Below are positions 23,586 to 30,672 of a stretch of DNA of 43,065 bases, one piece after another (within the stretch, counting starts at the first letter, position 1; each line of letters begins with the position of its first letter). Source of the stretch: Natrialbaceae archaeon (lineage in GTDB: Archaea > Halobacteriota > Halobacteria > Halobacteriales > Natrialbaceae); assembly GCA_003559215.1 (NCBI GenBank), contig PWMF01000011.1:1-43065 (forward strand). The letters are read 5' to 3'. Both the position numbers and the translations under genes were made by a program. Below the pieces are notes generated by a model that was not told the DNA's origin, searched no databases, and was given only the letters and a program-made list of their open reading frames with translations.

Positions 23586-24155
23586 CTAGCGGGAGTCGTC
23601 GGCTCTCCCGGTCGCCGCGCGGATCGCGTCGTACTCCTCGTCGCTGTAGGCGATGAATCGAACGTCCTCGAGGAAGTCGGGATCGTACCCGTCGATCTCC
23701 TCGCCGATGATCTCGGCGCCCGCCTCGAGGTCGAAGCCGGCGACACCGCAGCCCAGCGCCGGCATTACGAGCGACCGACAACCCAGCTCGTCGGCCGTCT
23801 CGAGGGCGTTCCGCGTGGCGTCGCGGATGCTCTCTTCGGTCGCCTGCCCGTCAGCACCAGAACCTCCGGTTCTGGTTAGCTCACGAGACTCTGACGGAGT
23901 CTCGTGAACCCCGTAGTGGGGCATCGCCGCGGCGTGGATGACGTACTCGGCGTCGAGGTCGTAGGCGTCGGTGACCGCGGCTTCCCCGAGATCGACCGGT
24001 CCCTTCTCGGTCGCCGCCTCGTTGATCTCTCGGCCGGCCCCGCGTCGGAGCGCGCCGGCGACGCCCGACCCCATCTCGAGGCTCGTGCCGGCGGCGTTGA
24101 CGAGCGCGTCGGCGGACTGTTCGGCGATGTCGCCCCGAACGACGTCGAACTCCAT
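23586..24155 (-). CDS. Macro-domain protein with in-frame hairpin insertion
   Basis: A 189-aa macro domain, the fold that binds ADP-ribose and often removes it from proteins or DNA. It starts MEFDVVRGDIAEQSADALVN: D9 and N20 are the usual adenine and ribose contacts, with the GSGVAGALRRGAG loop at 29-41 and ALGCGVAGFD as the second phosphate loop. Between MPHYG (78-82) and ATEESIRDATRNAL (105-118) is a segment of about 19 residues (VHETPSESRELTRTGGSG) that I believe relatives lack; its DNA consists of two perfect hairpins. The insertion keeps the frame, in a surface loop near the active site. The ATG at 24155 was preferred to an upstream one, which would extend through the promoter of the neighbouring gene. 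Confidence 0.88.
   Translation of the reverse strand: MEFDVVRGDIAEQSADALVNAAGTSLEMGSGVAGALRRGAGREINEAATEKGPVDLGEAAVTDAYDLDAEYVIHAAAMPHYGVHETPSESRELTRTGGSGADGQATEESIRDATRNALETADELGCRSLVMPALGCGVAGFDLEAGAEIIGEEIDGYDPDFLEDVRFIAYSDEEYDAIRAATGRADDSR
23856..23907. repeat. REP-like tandem hairpin pair inside macro-domain gene
   Basis: Two perfect inverted repeats follow each other: arms 23856-23864 and 23868-23876 (ACCAGAACC/GGTTCTGGT, loop TCC), then arms 23881-23891 and 23897-23907 (TCACGAGACTC/GAGTCTCGTGA, loop TGACG). Four bases separate them. I recall similar palindromes in haloarchaeal intergenic regions, but cannot check copies here. Confidence 0.8.
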
Positions 24156-24237
24156 ACGCGCGGTTACAACGGTATCGGGCTTGAAAGTACGCCTGACGGG
24201 GAGAACGGCCCCGGGGAACCTCGTCGCACCAACGATC

Positions 24238-24251
24238 TTAGGTTGACCAAA
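24238..24251. promoter_or_regulatory. DtxR-like operator box 1
   Basis: TTAGGTTGACCAAA is an imperfect palindrome (TTAGGT, 2 nt, ACCAAA). It lies just upstream of the TATA element of the 55-aa gene, over the BRE position. It resembles the half-sites of DtxR/IdeR-type metal-dependent repressors. Confidence 0.5.
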
Positions 24252-24253
24252 AC

Positions 24254-24262
24254 TTTTTATAT
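24254..24262 (+). promoter_or_regulatory. TATA box of the 55-aa gene
   Basis: TTTTTATAT, centred about 28 nt upstream of the ATG at 24286, indicates a leaderless mRNA. It sits exactly between the two operator-like boxes. Confidence 0.6.
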
Positions 24263-24276
24263 TTAGGTTCACCTAA
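24263..24276. promoter_or_regulatory. DtxR-like operator box 2
   Basis: TTAGGTTCACCTAA is a perfect palindrome with 6-nt arms and a 2-nt centre. The arms equal the outer half-sites of the DtxR/IdeR consensus. It lies between the TATA box and the predicted start, a position where a bound repressor would block RNA polymerase. Confidence 0.65.
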
Positions 24277-24285
24277 TCCCACGTA

Positions 24286-24453
24286 ATGGACGTACCCGCC
24301 CGTAGGGAGGAGACGGATACCGAGGAACCCACCGAAGAGCCGACCGCAGTCGTTTCCAGCCACGAACCCCGCCCAGGCAAGCTCGTAATCACCGAACGCG
24401 ACAACAAGGACGGCTGGATCGCGACCGATTGCGCCGTCGATCTCGAACGGTAA
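24286..24453 (+). CDS. 55-aa haloarchaeal protein, likely metal-regulated
   Basis: A 55-aa acidic protein starting MDVPARREETDTEEPTEEPT. The C-terminal half, GKLVITERDNKDGWIATDCA, resembles the short family DUF7331 (a LVIYDxxNxxAWIxSD pattern, from memory). It has one Cys and no signal peptide. The start is fixed by a TATA box 28 nt upstream. Two DtxR-like boxes flank that TATA, and the next gene, convergent, is dpsA, so a role in iron or manganese homeostasis is plausible. Direct function unknown. Confidence 0.75.
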   Translation: MDVPARREETDTEEPTEEPTAVVSSHEPRPGKLVITERDNKDGWIATDCAVDLER

Positions 24454-24557
24454 CGGCTTCGGCTCCCTCGTCGATCGAGCTGTCGAGAGCCGGCTCTCTC
24501 CTTCTGACGGGCGCAAAAAGCGAATTCGAGTACCGTCGCCGTACCGTCGTTCGACCG

Positions 24558-25103
24558 TTACTTCGTCGCCTCTTCGAGGACGAGCGTGTCGTCCTCGAGG
24601 TAGTGCTCGAAGTGGTGGCCGTCGTCCTCCAGCGTCACGAGGATCTCGCGGAGGATCTCGGCGGTCGCGTAGTCGCCCAGGTTCTCCGCGAGCTCGATGC
24701 TGTCGCGCATCGACTCGATGATGTCGCCGTACATCTCGAGGTCGTTCTGGAACATCGTACGGACGTCGTAGACGTCCTCGCCCTCGAACTCGACGGTCGC
24801 GCGGGCCTCCTGGTTCGACGGACCGGAGACGGGAACGCCGCCCAGCGCCTGTGCGCGCTCGGCGATAACGTCGGCGCCCTCCTCGACGTGTTCGTACGCC
24901 TCCTCGAGGAACTCGTGGAGCGGGAGGAACTCCGCACCCTCGACGACCCAGTGGTGTTTCTTGAGCTGGTGGTACAGTACGTACGCGTTCGCCAGCTCCG
25001 TGTTCAACGCCTCGACGACCTGCTCGGCCTTCTCCTGGTCGAGCCGAAGCTCGTTCTCCTCGACGACGTCTGCCGGCTGACGGACTGTTTTCTGGGTGCT
25101 CAT
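24558..25103 (-). CDS. dpsA: DpsA ferritin-like DNA-protection protein
   Basis: A 181-aa Dps-type ferritin like Halobacterium DpsA, a dodecamer that oxidises and stores iron and protects DNA. The intersubunit ferroxidase ligands are visible in YHQLKKHHWVVEGAEFLPLHEFLEEAYEH (residues about 44-72, His and Glu/Asp of the W-x-H-type motif), and the C-terminal helix GHHFEHYLEDDT adds a His pair. Start MSTQKTVRQPADVV is typical of the haloarchaeal protein. TATA-like GTTTAAG (complement of 25132-25137) gives a very short leader. An A5TA T5 palindrome at 25149-25160 lies directly upstream of the TATA and could be a regulatory site. Confidence 0.95.
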   Translation of the reverse strand: MSTQKTVRQPADVVEENELRLDQEKAEQVVEALNTELANAYVLYHQLKKHHWVVEGAEFLPLHEFLEEAYEHVEEGADVIAERAQALGGVPVSGPSNQEARATVEFEGEDVYDVRTMFQNDLEMYGDIIESMRDSIELAENLGDYATAEILREILVTLEDDGHHFEHYLEDDTLVLEEATK

Positions 25104-25148
25104 CGTACTACACGATACAGGCGCCTCGCTCTTAAACCTTCCCCATGC

Positions 25149-25160
25149 AAAAATATTTTT
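25149..25160. promoter_or_regulatory. AT-palindrome upstream of dpsA
   Basis: AAAAATATTTTT, a 12-nt palindrome in GC-rich surroundings, about 13 nt upstream of the dpsA TATA. Could be a regulator site or a bent-DNA element; not a known operator to me. Confidence 0.35.
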
Positions 25161-25313
25161 TACGAATCAGGAAAGATAACTTCTCAGTTTCCCCTCCATA
25201 CGGAGGGTCCGACGGAGCAAATCGAGTCGGCGAGGATGCTTCGGCCCCTACGTGCACCGCGGGCGGTCAGTGCAAGCGGGTGATCTTTCACCCCTCGAGC
25301 GAATTCGTACCGT

Positions 25314-26435
25314 ATGTCCGGCGACACTCAGGGTGCCGTCCCGTTCGCGAAATCGGTCGTGGCGGGAATCCAGGAGAAGAACGTTCCGTTCATGGCCGCG
25401 AGCATCGCGTACCACGCGTTCATTTCGCTGATTCCGTTGCTCGTCCTTCTGTTCTTTCTCGTCTCGCTGCTCGGCGACGAACAGCTCGCGGCCGACGTCG
25501 CCGCGACGACCGAGGGGGTCCTCCCCGAGAGCGGCCAGATCATGCTCGAGGACGCCCTCACGGAGTCGCCGGCGACGGCCGGCGCGTCGATTATCGGGCT
25601 CGTCACGCTCGTCTGGGGGTCGCTGAAGATCTTCCGCGGGCTCGACACCGCGTTCTCAGAGATCTACGGGACGACCGCAGAGAGCTCCCTGCTCGGCGAG
25701 GTTCGTGACGGAATCATCGTCCTCGGCGCGATCACCCTGGCGCTGGTGGCCGCGTCGGCGGCGACGATCGCCTTCGCGATCCTGCCGGACGTGCCGTTTC
25801 TCGGGCTGATAAACCCGCTCCTGTTGATCGTGGGACTCTCGATCGCGTTCATGCCGATGTACTACTTCTTCCCCAAGATGGAGGTCACCGTCCGCGAGGT
25901 CCTTCCCGGGGTCGCCGTCGCCGCGGTCGGCTGGGCCGCGCTCCAGTCGCTGTTCCAGGTGTACGTCTCGCTGGCGGCCGACTCCGAGTCGGGGGGAGCG
26001 ATCGGCGCCATCCTGCTGTTGCTCACCTGGCTGTACTTCGGCGGCATGATCCTGCTCGTAGGCGCCGTCGTCAACGCGACCCGATCGAACGAGGTCGCTC
26101 TTGGGGAGGACGCCGACGACGAGGTCACCGTCCAGAAACGGAAGTTCGACCGGAGCCGACGCACCAACGAACGGCTCCGGGAGGAGCTCGAGCAGCTTCG
26201 TCGGGAGCGAAACAAACTTCGCCAGGACCTCGAGGCCCACCGGAGCCGACGGTACGACCTCGAGGACCGCGTCGGCGACCTCGAGGGACGGGTCCACACG
26301 CTCGAGGACGAGAACGAACGGCTCCGGAATGAGCTCGACGGCCGCGAGGAGCCCGAGTGGAAACAGGCGGTTCGGGAGGCCGCGTCCCAGGTTGAGACGA
26401 TCAACGTCGGGACGGTTCGCGAGCGACGGCCATAG
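25314..26435 (+). CDS. YihY/UPF0761 (BrkB-like) membrane protein with C-terminal coiled coil
   Basis: A 373-aa protein. Residues 1-265 form the YihY/BrkB membrane domain with about six helices; signatures include MAASIAYHAFISLIPLLVLL (residues 28-47), LVWGSLKIFRGLDTAF (98-113), and YYFFPKMEVTVREVLPGV. Residues about 270-350 are a charged, heptad-rich coiled coil (RTNERLREELEQLRRERNKL and so on), an addition typical of halophilic members. The family was once called ribonuclease BN by mistake; its real role is unknown. The coiled coil likely sits in the cytoplasm. The gene is monocistronic or leads the next small gene, 33 nt downstream. Confidence 0.9.
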   Translation: MSGDTQGAVPFAKSVVAGIQEKNVPFMAASIAYHAFISLIPLLVLLFFLVSLLGDEQLAADVAATTEGVLPESGQIMLEDALTESPATAGASIIGLVTLVWGSLKIFRGLDTAFSEIYGTTAESSLLGEVRDGIIVLGAITLALVAASAATIAFAILPDVPFLGLINPLLLIVGLSIAFMPMYYFFPKMEVTVREVLPGVAVAAVGWAALQSLFQVYVSLAADSESGGAIGAILLLLTWLYFGGMILLVGAVVNATRSNEVALGEDADDEVTVQKRKFDRSRRTNERLREELEQLRRERNKLRQDLEAHRSRRYDLEDRVGDLEGRVHTLEDENERLRNELDGREEPEWKQAVREAASQVETINVGTVRERRP

Positions 26436-26468
26436 TACGTGAAAGTCGTGAGAGCTTAGTGGGAGCCC

Positions 26469-26894
26469 GTGGCAGTCACGGTCGTGTCTCACCCAGTCCG
26501 GGCGACCCGGCGCCGGATCCAGCGCGAGTGGGGAGCCGTCGTCGAAGGCGTCGACGACTGTGCGGATCTGGTCGCCGAACCCTGGGATACCTCCCGGACG
26601 ACGAGCCCCGATCGGGTCGTCGTCCCGTTGCGAGCGGCCCTCGAGGCGGCCGGGCTGCTCGAGCAGCTGTCTACCCTGCTGACCGACGCCGTCGACGCGG
26701 CCGGCTGCGAACTCGGCGCGAGCCCGGTTCCCGCCCCGCCGTACGTCACCGTCACCAGTCGGGGCCCGATCCTCCGGGCGACGATCGATCCCGGCCGCCT
26801 CGTGATCCGGTTCGACGCGTTCGAGGTCGTCCGCGACCCGGGTCCCGCCTACCGACGGCTCGACGGCGTTCGCCTCGACGTCTCGCTCGAGTAG
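26469..26894 (+). CDS. Haloarchaeal hypothetical protein (DUF7988-like)
   Basis: A 141-aa soluble protein starting at GTG (MAVTVVSHPVRATRRRIQRE). Its first part is helical (DCADLVAEPWDT, LRAALEAAGLLEQL), and the second is beta-rich (PYVTVTSRGPILRATIDPGRLVIRF, in part). There is one Cys in DDCADL and one in AAGCELG. I believe it matches a conserved haloarchaeal domain of unknown function; the number is from memory. Neighbours on both sides are in the same direction: YihY (33 nt upstream) and the YbaK-like gene (50 nt downstream). Confidence 0.75.
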   Translation: MAVTVVSHPVRATRRRIQREWGAVVEGVDDCADLVAEPWDTSRTTSPDRVVVPLRAALEAAGLLEQLSTLLTDAVDAAGCELGASPVPAPPYVTVTSRGPILRATIDPGRLVIRFDAFEVVRDPGPAYRRLDGVRLDVSLE

Positions 26895-26944
26895 CGGGGT
26901 CCGCGCCCGACGATTTTTTGTCGCGCGTCTCGGTGGTGTACTGC

Positions 26945-27421
26945 ATGCATCCGCGCGCAGCGACGTTCGCCGAACGGGCTCGCGAGGCCTACGGGTTCGA
27001 CCCTGATATCGAGGAGTTTCCCGAGGGAACGAAAACGGCGGAAGACGCGGCCGACGCCGTCGGCTGCGACGTCGCCCAGATCGCCAGCTCGCTGGCCTTC
27101 GACGTCGACGGATCGCTGGTCGTCTGCGTCACCAGCGGTGCGAACCGAGTGGCCGAGTCGGCCCTCGGCGCCGCTTTCGACGTGCCGGCCGAGGACGTCG
27201 AGATGGCCGACCCCGAACGGATCAGGGAGACGCTCGGCTGGTCGATCGGCGGCGTCCCGCCCTTCTGTCACGACACCACGGTCCCGGTCGTCCTCGACGA
27301 GACGCTACTCGAGTTCGACACCGTGTGGGCGGCCGCGGGGACGCCGACGGCGGTCTTCCCGATCGATCCCGACCGGCTGGGCCGGTACGCCGACGCCGAG
27401 CCGGCCGCCGTCGCCGACTGA
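26945..27421 (+). CDS. YbaK/EbsC aminoacyl-tRNA deacylase
   Basis: A 158-aa YbaK/ProX-type editing protein. The start MHPRAATFAERAREAYGFD leads into EEFPEGTKTAEDAADAVGCD (residues about 20-39), then QIASSLAFDVDGSLVVCVTSG with the conserved Lys position replaced by Ser, and GWSIGGVPPFCHD (the conserved GGxPPxG/H loop). The family hydrolyses mischarged tRNAs (Cys-tRNA-Pro, Ala-tRNA-Pro). Lys-to-Ser change in IxKSLxF (here IASSLAF) could alter catalysis; this may be a distinct subfamily. TATA-like TTTTTTGTC lies about 27 nt upstream of the ATG. Confidence 0.87.
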   Translation: MHPRAATFAERAREAYGFDPDIEEFPEGTKTAEDAADAVGCDVAQIASSLAFDVDGSLVVCVTSGANRVAESALGAAFDVPAEDVEMADPERIRETLGWSIGGVPPFCHDTTVPVVLDETLLEFDTVWAAAGTPTAVFPIDPDRLGRYADAEPAAVAD

Positions 27422-27650
27422 TACGGACTTCTGTCCGTCAGTACGGGAACGGCCGCGAGCCGTCTGCGGTCGCTCCGGAAAACCGGTACAGCAGACCGTA
27501 TGAATTGCCCTCGTCGGCGGGGGGTTCGGATCCGACGCCGCCGTACCCGAAAGCACTTGGGGAAGTGGTAATTCAGATATCTAGTAATGCATTCGGATCC
27601 GTCGCTAGCTGGTCGGCCCCTCGATTGCCCCCTCCGAGACGCCTCGAGCG

Positions 27651-28142
27651 ATGGCGACTGAACGGACCCGGCGGGCCGTGCTCGCGGCGTCCGGCTCCCT
27701 CGCGACGCTCGGACTCGCCGGCTGTTTCGGCGACGACGAGGAGTCCGAGGAGTACGTGACCGTCGAGGCGTTCGCCCTCACCGATCCCGAGACGGGGGAG
27801 TCACTCACGACGGTCGACGGGGACGGGTGGGAGGTCGGGCCGCTCCTCGTTCCGCTCGAGGGAAGACTCTCGGTCGGCGCTCGAGCCGAGGACGCCGACG
27901 GCGAGCTGACACTCGGCGAGGACGGGAGTTATCACCTCGGTGCCGTCGCCGTCGAGGAGGGAGACGAGACCGTCGCGATCGAACCCGGCGGCGACCACGT
28001 CGGTCTGGTCGGTCGATCGGCGGGGGCCACCGAGATTGCCGTCGAGCTCTGGGACGACGATCGGTTCGGGTGGGACTCCCCTCCGCTCGAGGTCGAGGTC
28101 GTCGACGACTTCGAGGGACCGATGAACCACACTAGCGACTAG
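27651..28142 (+). CDS. Tat lipoprotein with HDDHW-family domain lacking the His pair
   Basis: A 163-aa protein. Signal: MATERTRRAVLAASGSLATL with RR and lipobox LAGC (C25), exported by Tat and anchored by lipid. Residues 35-154 align with the domain of the next two genes: FALTDPETGE, GPLLVPLEGRLSV, EDADGELTLGED, GGDHVGLVG, TEIAVELWDDD and WDSPPLEVEVVDDFE. In place of HDDHW it has DGDGW (residues 56-60), so the putative metal site is reduced. Acidic linker after the Cys is short. It may be a regulatory or structural partner, or a decaying duplicate. First of five same-direction genes in the Zn/Mn-type uptake locus. Confidence 0.85.
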   Translation: MATERTRRAVLAASGSLATLGLAGCFGDDEESEEYVTVEAFALTDPETGESLTTVDGDGWEVGPLLVPLEGRLSVGARAEDADGELTLGEDGSYHLGAVAVEEGDETVAIEPGGDHVGLVGRSAGATEIAVELWDDDRFGWDSPPLEVEVVDDFEGPMNHTSD

Positions 28143-28296
28143 CGATTCAGCTTACTGGCGCAGTCTCTCCTCGAGACCGACCGGAGAGCGTCTCCGTCCC
28201 GCTCTGTGGACCTGTTACGTCTTCTGCTCTGCTCTACCACTATCGTTCGATCGTCGCCGCAGCGATTAATAATATCGTCAATTTCATTACTAACCC

Positions 28297-28311
28297 CTCG
28301 TACTCTACGAG
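28297..28311. promoter_or_regulatory. Palindrome before the His/Asp-rich lipoprotein
   Basis: CTCGTA-CTC-TACGAG, a perfect 6-nt inverted repeat with 3-nt centre, 12 nt before the ATG at 28324 and near the expected transcription start. Possible operator or leader hairpin. Confidence 0.4.
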
Positions 28312-28323
28312 TGGTATCTAACA

Positions 28324-29037
28324 ATGACGAACGATCGAACCAGCTCGACCCGTCGGAAGCTGCTCGCAGCGTCCGGTTCCCTCGCTGCACTCGGTATCGC
28401 CGGCTGTGTCGGCGACGACGACGAGGAGGACGAGGAGGGTGCGGCTAACGGCGACGACGAAGCCAACGGTGACGACCACGACGACGATCACGACGACGAC
28501 GATCACGACGACGATCATGATGACGACGATCATCACATGGACGTCGAAGAGTTCGAGCTGATCGACCACGAGTCCGGCGAGCAGCTCGCGTACGTCCACG
28601 ACGACCACTGGGATCACGGCCCGCTGTACGTTCCGCTCGAGGACGGCATCGCCGTTGAGGCCCACGCCGAGGACGCCGACGGCGAGGAGGTCGCCTTCGG
28701 CGAGGACGAGGAGTACCAGCTCGAGGCCGAGATCGCCGAGGGTGCCGAGGAGAACGTCGAGATCGAGTCCCACGGCGACCACGTCGAGCTAACCGGCGAG
28801 GAGGAGGGAATCACCGAGGTCGTCTTCCAGATCTGGCACGACGACCACTCCGACTGGGATTCGCCGGAGCTCGAGGTCGAAGTCGTCGAGGACTTCGACG
28901 CCGAAGAGAACCACGCCGACGGCGACTACCACGACGACGATCACGACCACGACGACGATCACGACCACGACGACGATCACGACCACGACGACGACCACGA
29001 CCACGACGACGACCACGACCACGACGACGACCACTAG
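28324..29037 (+). CDS. Tat lipoprotein, HDDHW domain with His/Asp-rich arms
   Basis: A 237-aa protein. RR signal with lipobox IAGC (C28). Residues 44-71 form an N-terminal His/Asp arm (DDHDDDHDDDDHDDD), 72-191 the shared domain (FELIDHESGEQLAY, VHDDHWDHGPLYVPL with HDDHW at 92-96, GDHVELTGEEEG, VVFQIWHDDHSDWDSPELEV), and 200-237 a C-terminal arm of six or more HDHDDD repeats. The arms offer about 25 histidines next to carboxylates, like the metal-sequestering loops of ZnuA or ZinT. Extracytoplasmic Zn or Mn capture is inferred. The gene is a paralogue of the previous one and precedes znuA by 194 nt. An IR lies just before the start. Confidence 0.88.
   Translation: MTNDRTSSTRRKLLAASGSLAALGIAGCVGDDDEEDEEGAANGDDEANGDDHDDDHDDDDHDDDHDDDDHHMDVEEFELIDHESGEQLAYVHDDHWDHGPLYVPLEDGIAVEAHAEDADGEEVAFGEDEEYQLEAEIAEGAEENVEIESHGDHVELTGEEEGITEVVFQIWHDDHSDWDSPELEVEVVEDFDAEENHADGDYHDDDHDHDDDHDHDDDHDHDDDHDHDDDHDHDDDH
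28922..29034 (+). repeat. Tandem 18-nt repeats encoding HDHDDD
   Basis: The 3' end of the lipoprotein gene consists of about six direct copies of an 18-nt unit (CACGACCACGACGACGAT/C). Later copies are identical, which points to recent slippage expansion. Confidence 0.8.
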
Positions 29038-29171
29038 CAACTCGGTTCCGCCCTCCCGCATCCGTAACCGACTCTCGTGTCACCCCCGTTCCGCCCGGAT
29101 ACGGTCTCCCTTTTGTCGGCTCCGTTCGATACTGCGGCTCGTTGTTATCACGCGACCGATCACTGCAACGA

Positions 29172-29201
29172 GTTATTAACTGGCCTCGCGCACATAATAA
29201 C
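29172..29201. promoter_or_regulatory. Spaced inverted repeat upstream of znuA
   Basis: GTTATTA at 29172-29178 and TAATAAC at 29195-29201 form a perfect 7-nt inverted repeat with 16-nt spacing, just upstream of a TATA-like TTTTATT (29205-29211). Possible binding site of a metal regulator; the real operator sequence for haloarchaeal znu genes is not known to me. Confidence 0.4.
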
Positions 29202-29231
29202 CCTTTTATTCGCCCGCTCGTATCTCCTCGT

Positions 29232-30617
29232 ATGACACGGTCACGCCGCGCAGTGTTGCGCTCGAGCGCCGGTGCGCTCTCCCTCGGCGTTCTCGCGGGC
29301 TGTCTGAGCGAGCCCGACGACGAGGGCGGGGACGCGGACGAGGGGTACGCCGCCTTCTTCACGCTCGCCGACTGGACGGAACAGCTCGTCGGCGACGAGA
29401 TGACGATCGAGAACCCGGTCGAAACCGGAGAGATGGGCCACGGCTGGGAGCCCCCGGTCGACCTCCAGCGCGAGATCACGGAGTCGGCGTTTTTCGTCTA
29501 CCTCGATTCGCCCGAGTTCGCCTGGGCGCAGGACGTCGCCGCCGACCTCGAGTCCGAGGACGTCGAGCTGATCGACGCCCTCGAGGCCGTCGAGGGACAG
29601 CTGATCCCGATGGACCGCGAGACCGACGAGGATCGCGAACCCGTCGAAGAGTACGACGGCGATCCGACGGCCGTCGAGGTCGCCGAGTTCGAACTCTACG
29701 ACCAACGTACTGGCGAAGAGGTCGCCTACTGGCACGACGATCACTGGCACGGCGGCGTTCCCGACGTCCCGCTCGACGGACAGCTCGCGATCGAGGGGGT
29801 CTTCGAGGACGCCGAGGGACGGGTCCTCCCGCTCGGCGAGGACGAACCGTTCGCGCTCGAGGCGAAGGTTCCCGACGGCGCTGACGCCGACGCCATCGAG
29901 ATCGAATCGCAGGGCGATCACGTCGAATTCCACGGCCTCGAGGAGGGCCGGACGATGGTCGTCTTCGAGCTGGTGGCCGACGGCGAGGTCGTCTGGGACA
30001 CGAGCGCGGACAACGCCTCGGTCGCGGTCGTCGAGGGCGACGACGAGGAATCCACCGAGTTCGCCGACCCACACGTCTGGGTCGATCCAGTTCTCGCTCA
30101 GGAGATGGTCGAGACGATCGCTGCCGAGCTGGGCGAGATCGATCCGGACAACGCCGACACGTACGAGGAAAACGCCGCCGACTACACCGATCGGATGGAC
30201 GACGTTCACCAGCAGTTCGAGGAGGTTGCCGAGAACGCGACCCGGGACGTCGCCGTCCTCGCGGGCCACCAGTCGTTCGGCTACCTCGAGGAGCGCTACG
30301 ACTTCGAGATCCGAACCCCCGTCGGCGTCTCGCCGGACGCGGTCGAATCGAGCGAGGACGTCTCGGAGCTGATCACTGTCGTCGAGGAACAGGATATCGA
30401 CACGATCCTCTACGATCCGTTCGAGACGCCCGATCCCGAGACTGACGTCCCACAGATGGTCGAGGTGTTGCTCGACGAGACCGACGCTACCGAGGCTGCG
30501 CCGGTCACCCCCGCGGAGGGGACGACCGAGGAGTGGAACGAGCAGGGATACGGCTGGGTCGAGCAGCTAGAGGAGGTCACGGTCCCGTCGCTCGCGAAAG
30601 CACTCGGCGCCGAGTAG
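29232..30617 (+). CDS. znuA: Zn/Mn ABC transporter substrate-binding lipoprotein with inserted HDDHW domain
   Basis: A 461-aa cluster A-I (ZnuA/TroA) lipoprotein; usual length is about 300-350. Tat-like RR signal and lipobox LAGC (C24). Ligand 1 is in GHGWEPP (H70), ligand 2 in ADPHVWVDP (H281), ligand 3 in AGHQSFGYLEERY (H346) and the acidic one in LYDPFETP (about D395). Residues 147-268, where other ZnuA proteins carry a His-rich loop, hold a full copy of the domain of the two preceding lipoproteins (FELYDQRTGEEVAY, HDDHWHGGV at 168-176, LGEDEPFALEA, GDHVEFHG). This fusion links the domain to the transporter. Start at 29232 fits the signal; an upstream ATG adds 30 residues without signal character. 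Followed by ATPase and permease genes. Confidence 0.92.
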   Translation: MTRSRRAVLRSSAGALSLGVLAGCLSEPDDEGGDADEGYAAFFTLADWTEQLVGDEMTIENPVETGEMGHGWEPPVDLQREITESAFFVYLDSPEFAWAQDVAADLESEDVELIDALEAVEGQLIPMDRETDEDREPVEEYDGDPTAVEVAEFELYDQRTGEEVAYWHDDHWHGGVPDVPLDGQLAIEGVFEDAEGRVLPLGEDEPFALEAKVPDGADADAIEIESQGDHVEFHGLEEGRTMVVFELVADGEVVWDTSADNASVAVVEGDDEESTEFADPHVWVDPVLAQEMVETIAAELGEIDPDNADTYEENAADYTDRMDDVHQQFEEVAENATRDVAVLAGHQSFGYLEERYDFEIRTPVGVSPDAVESSEDVSELITVVEEQDIDTILYDPFETPDPETDVPQMVEVLLDETDATEAAPVTPAEGTTEEWNEQGYGWVEQLEEVTVPSLAKALGAE

Positions 30618-30672
30618 ACGGCGAAATGGAAGACATAAGCATATCCGCGTTCGATACGCGAGTGAGAGGCCC

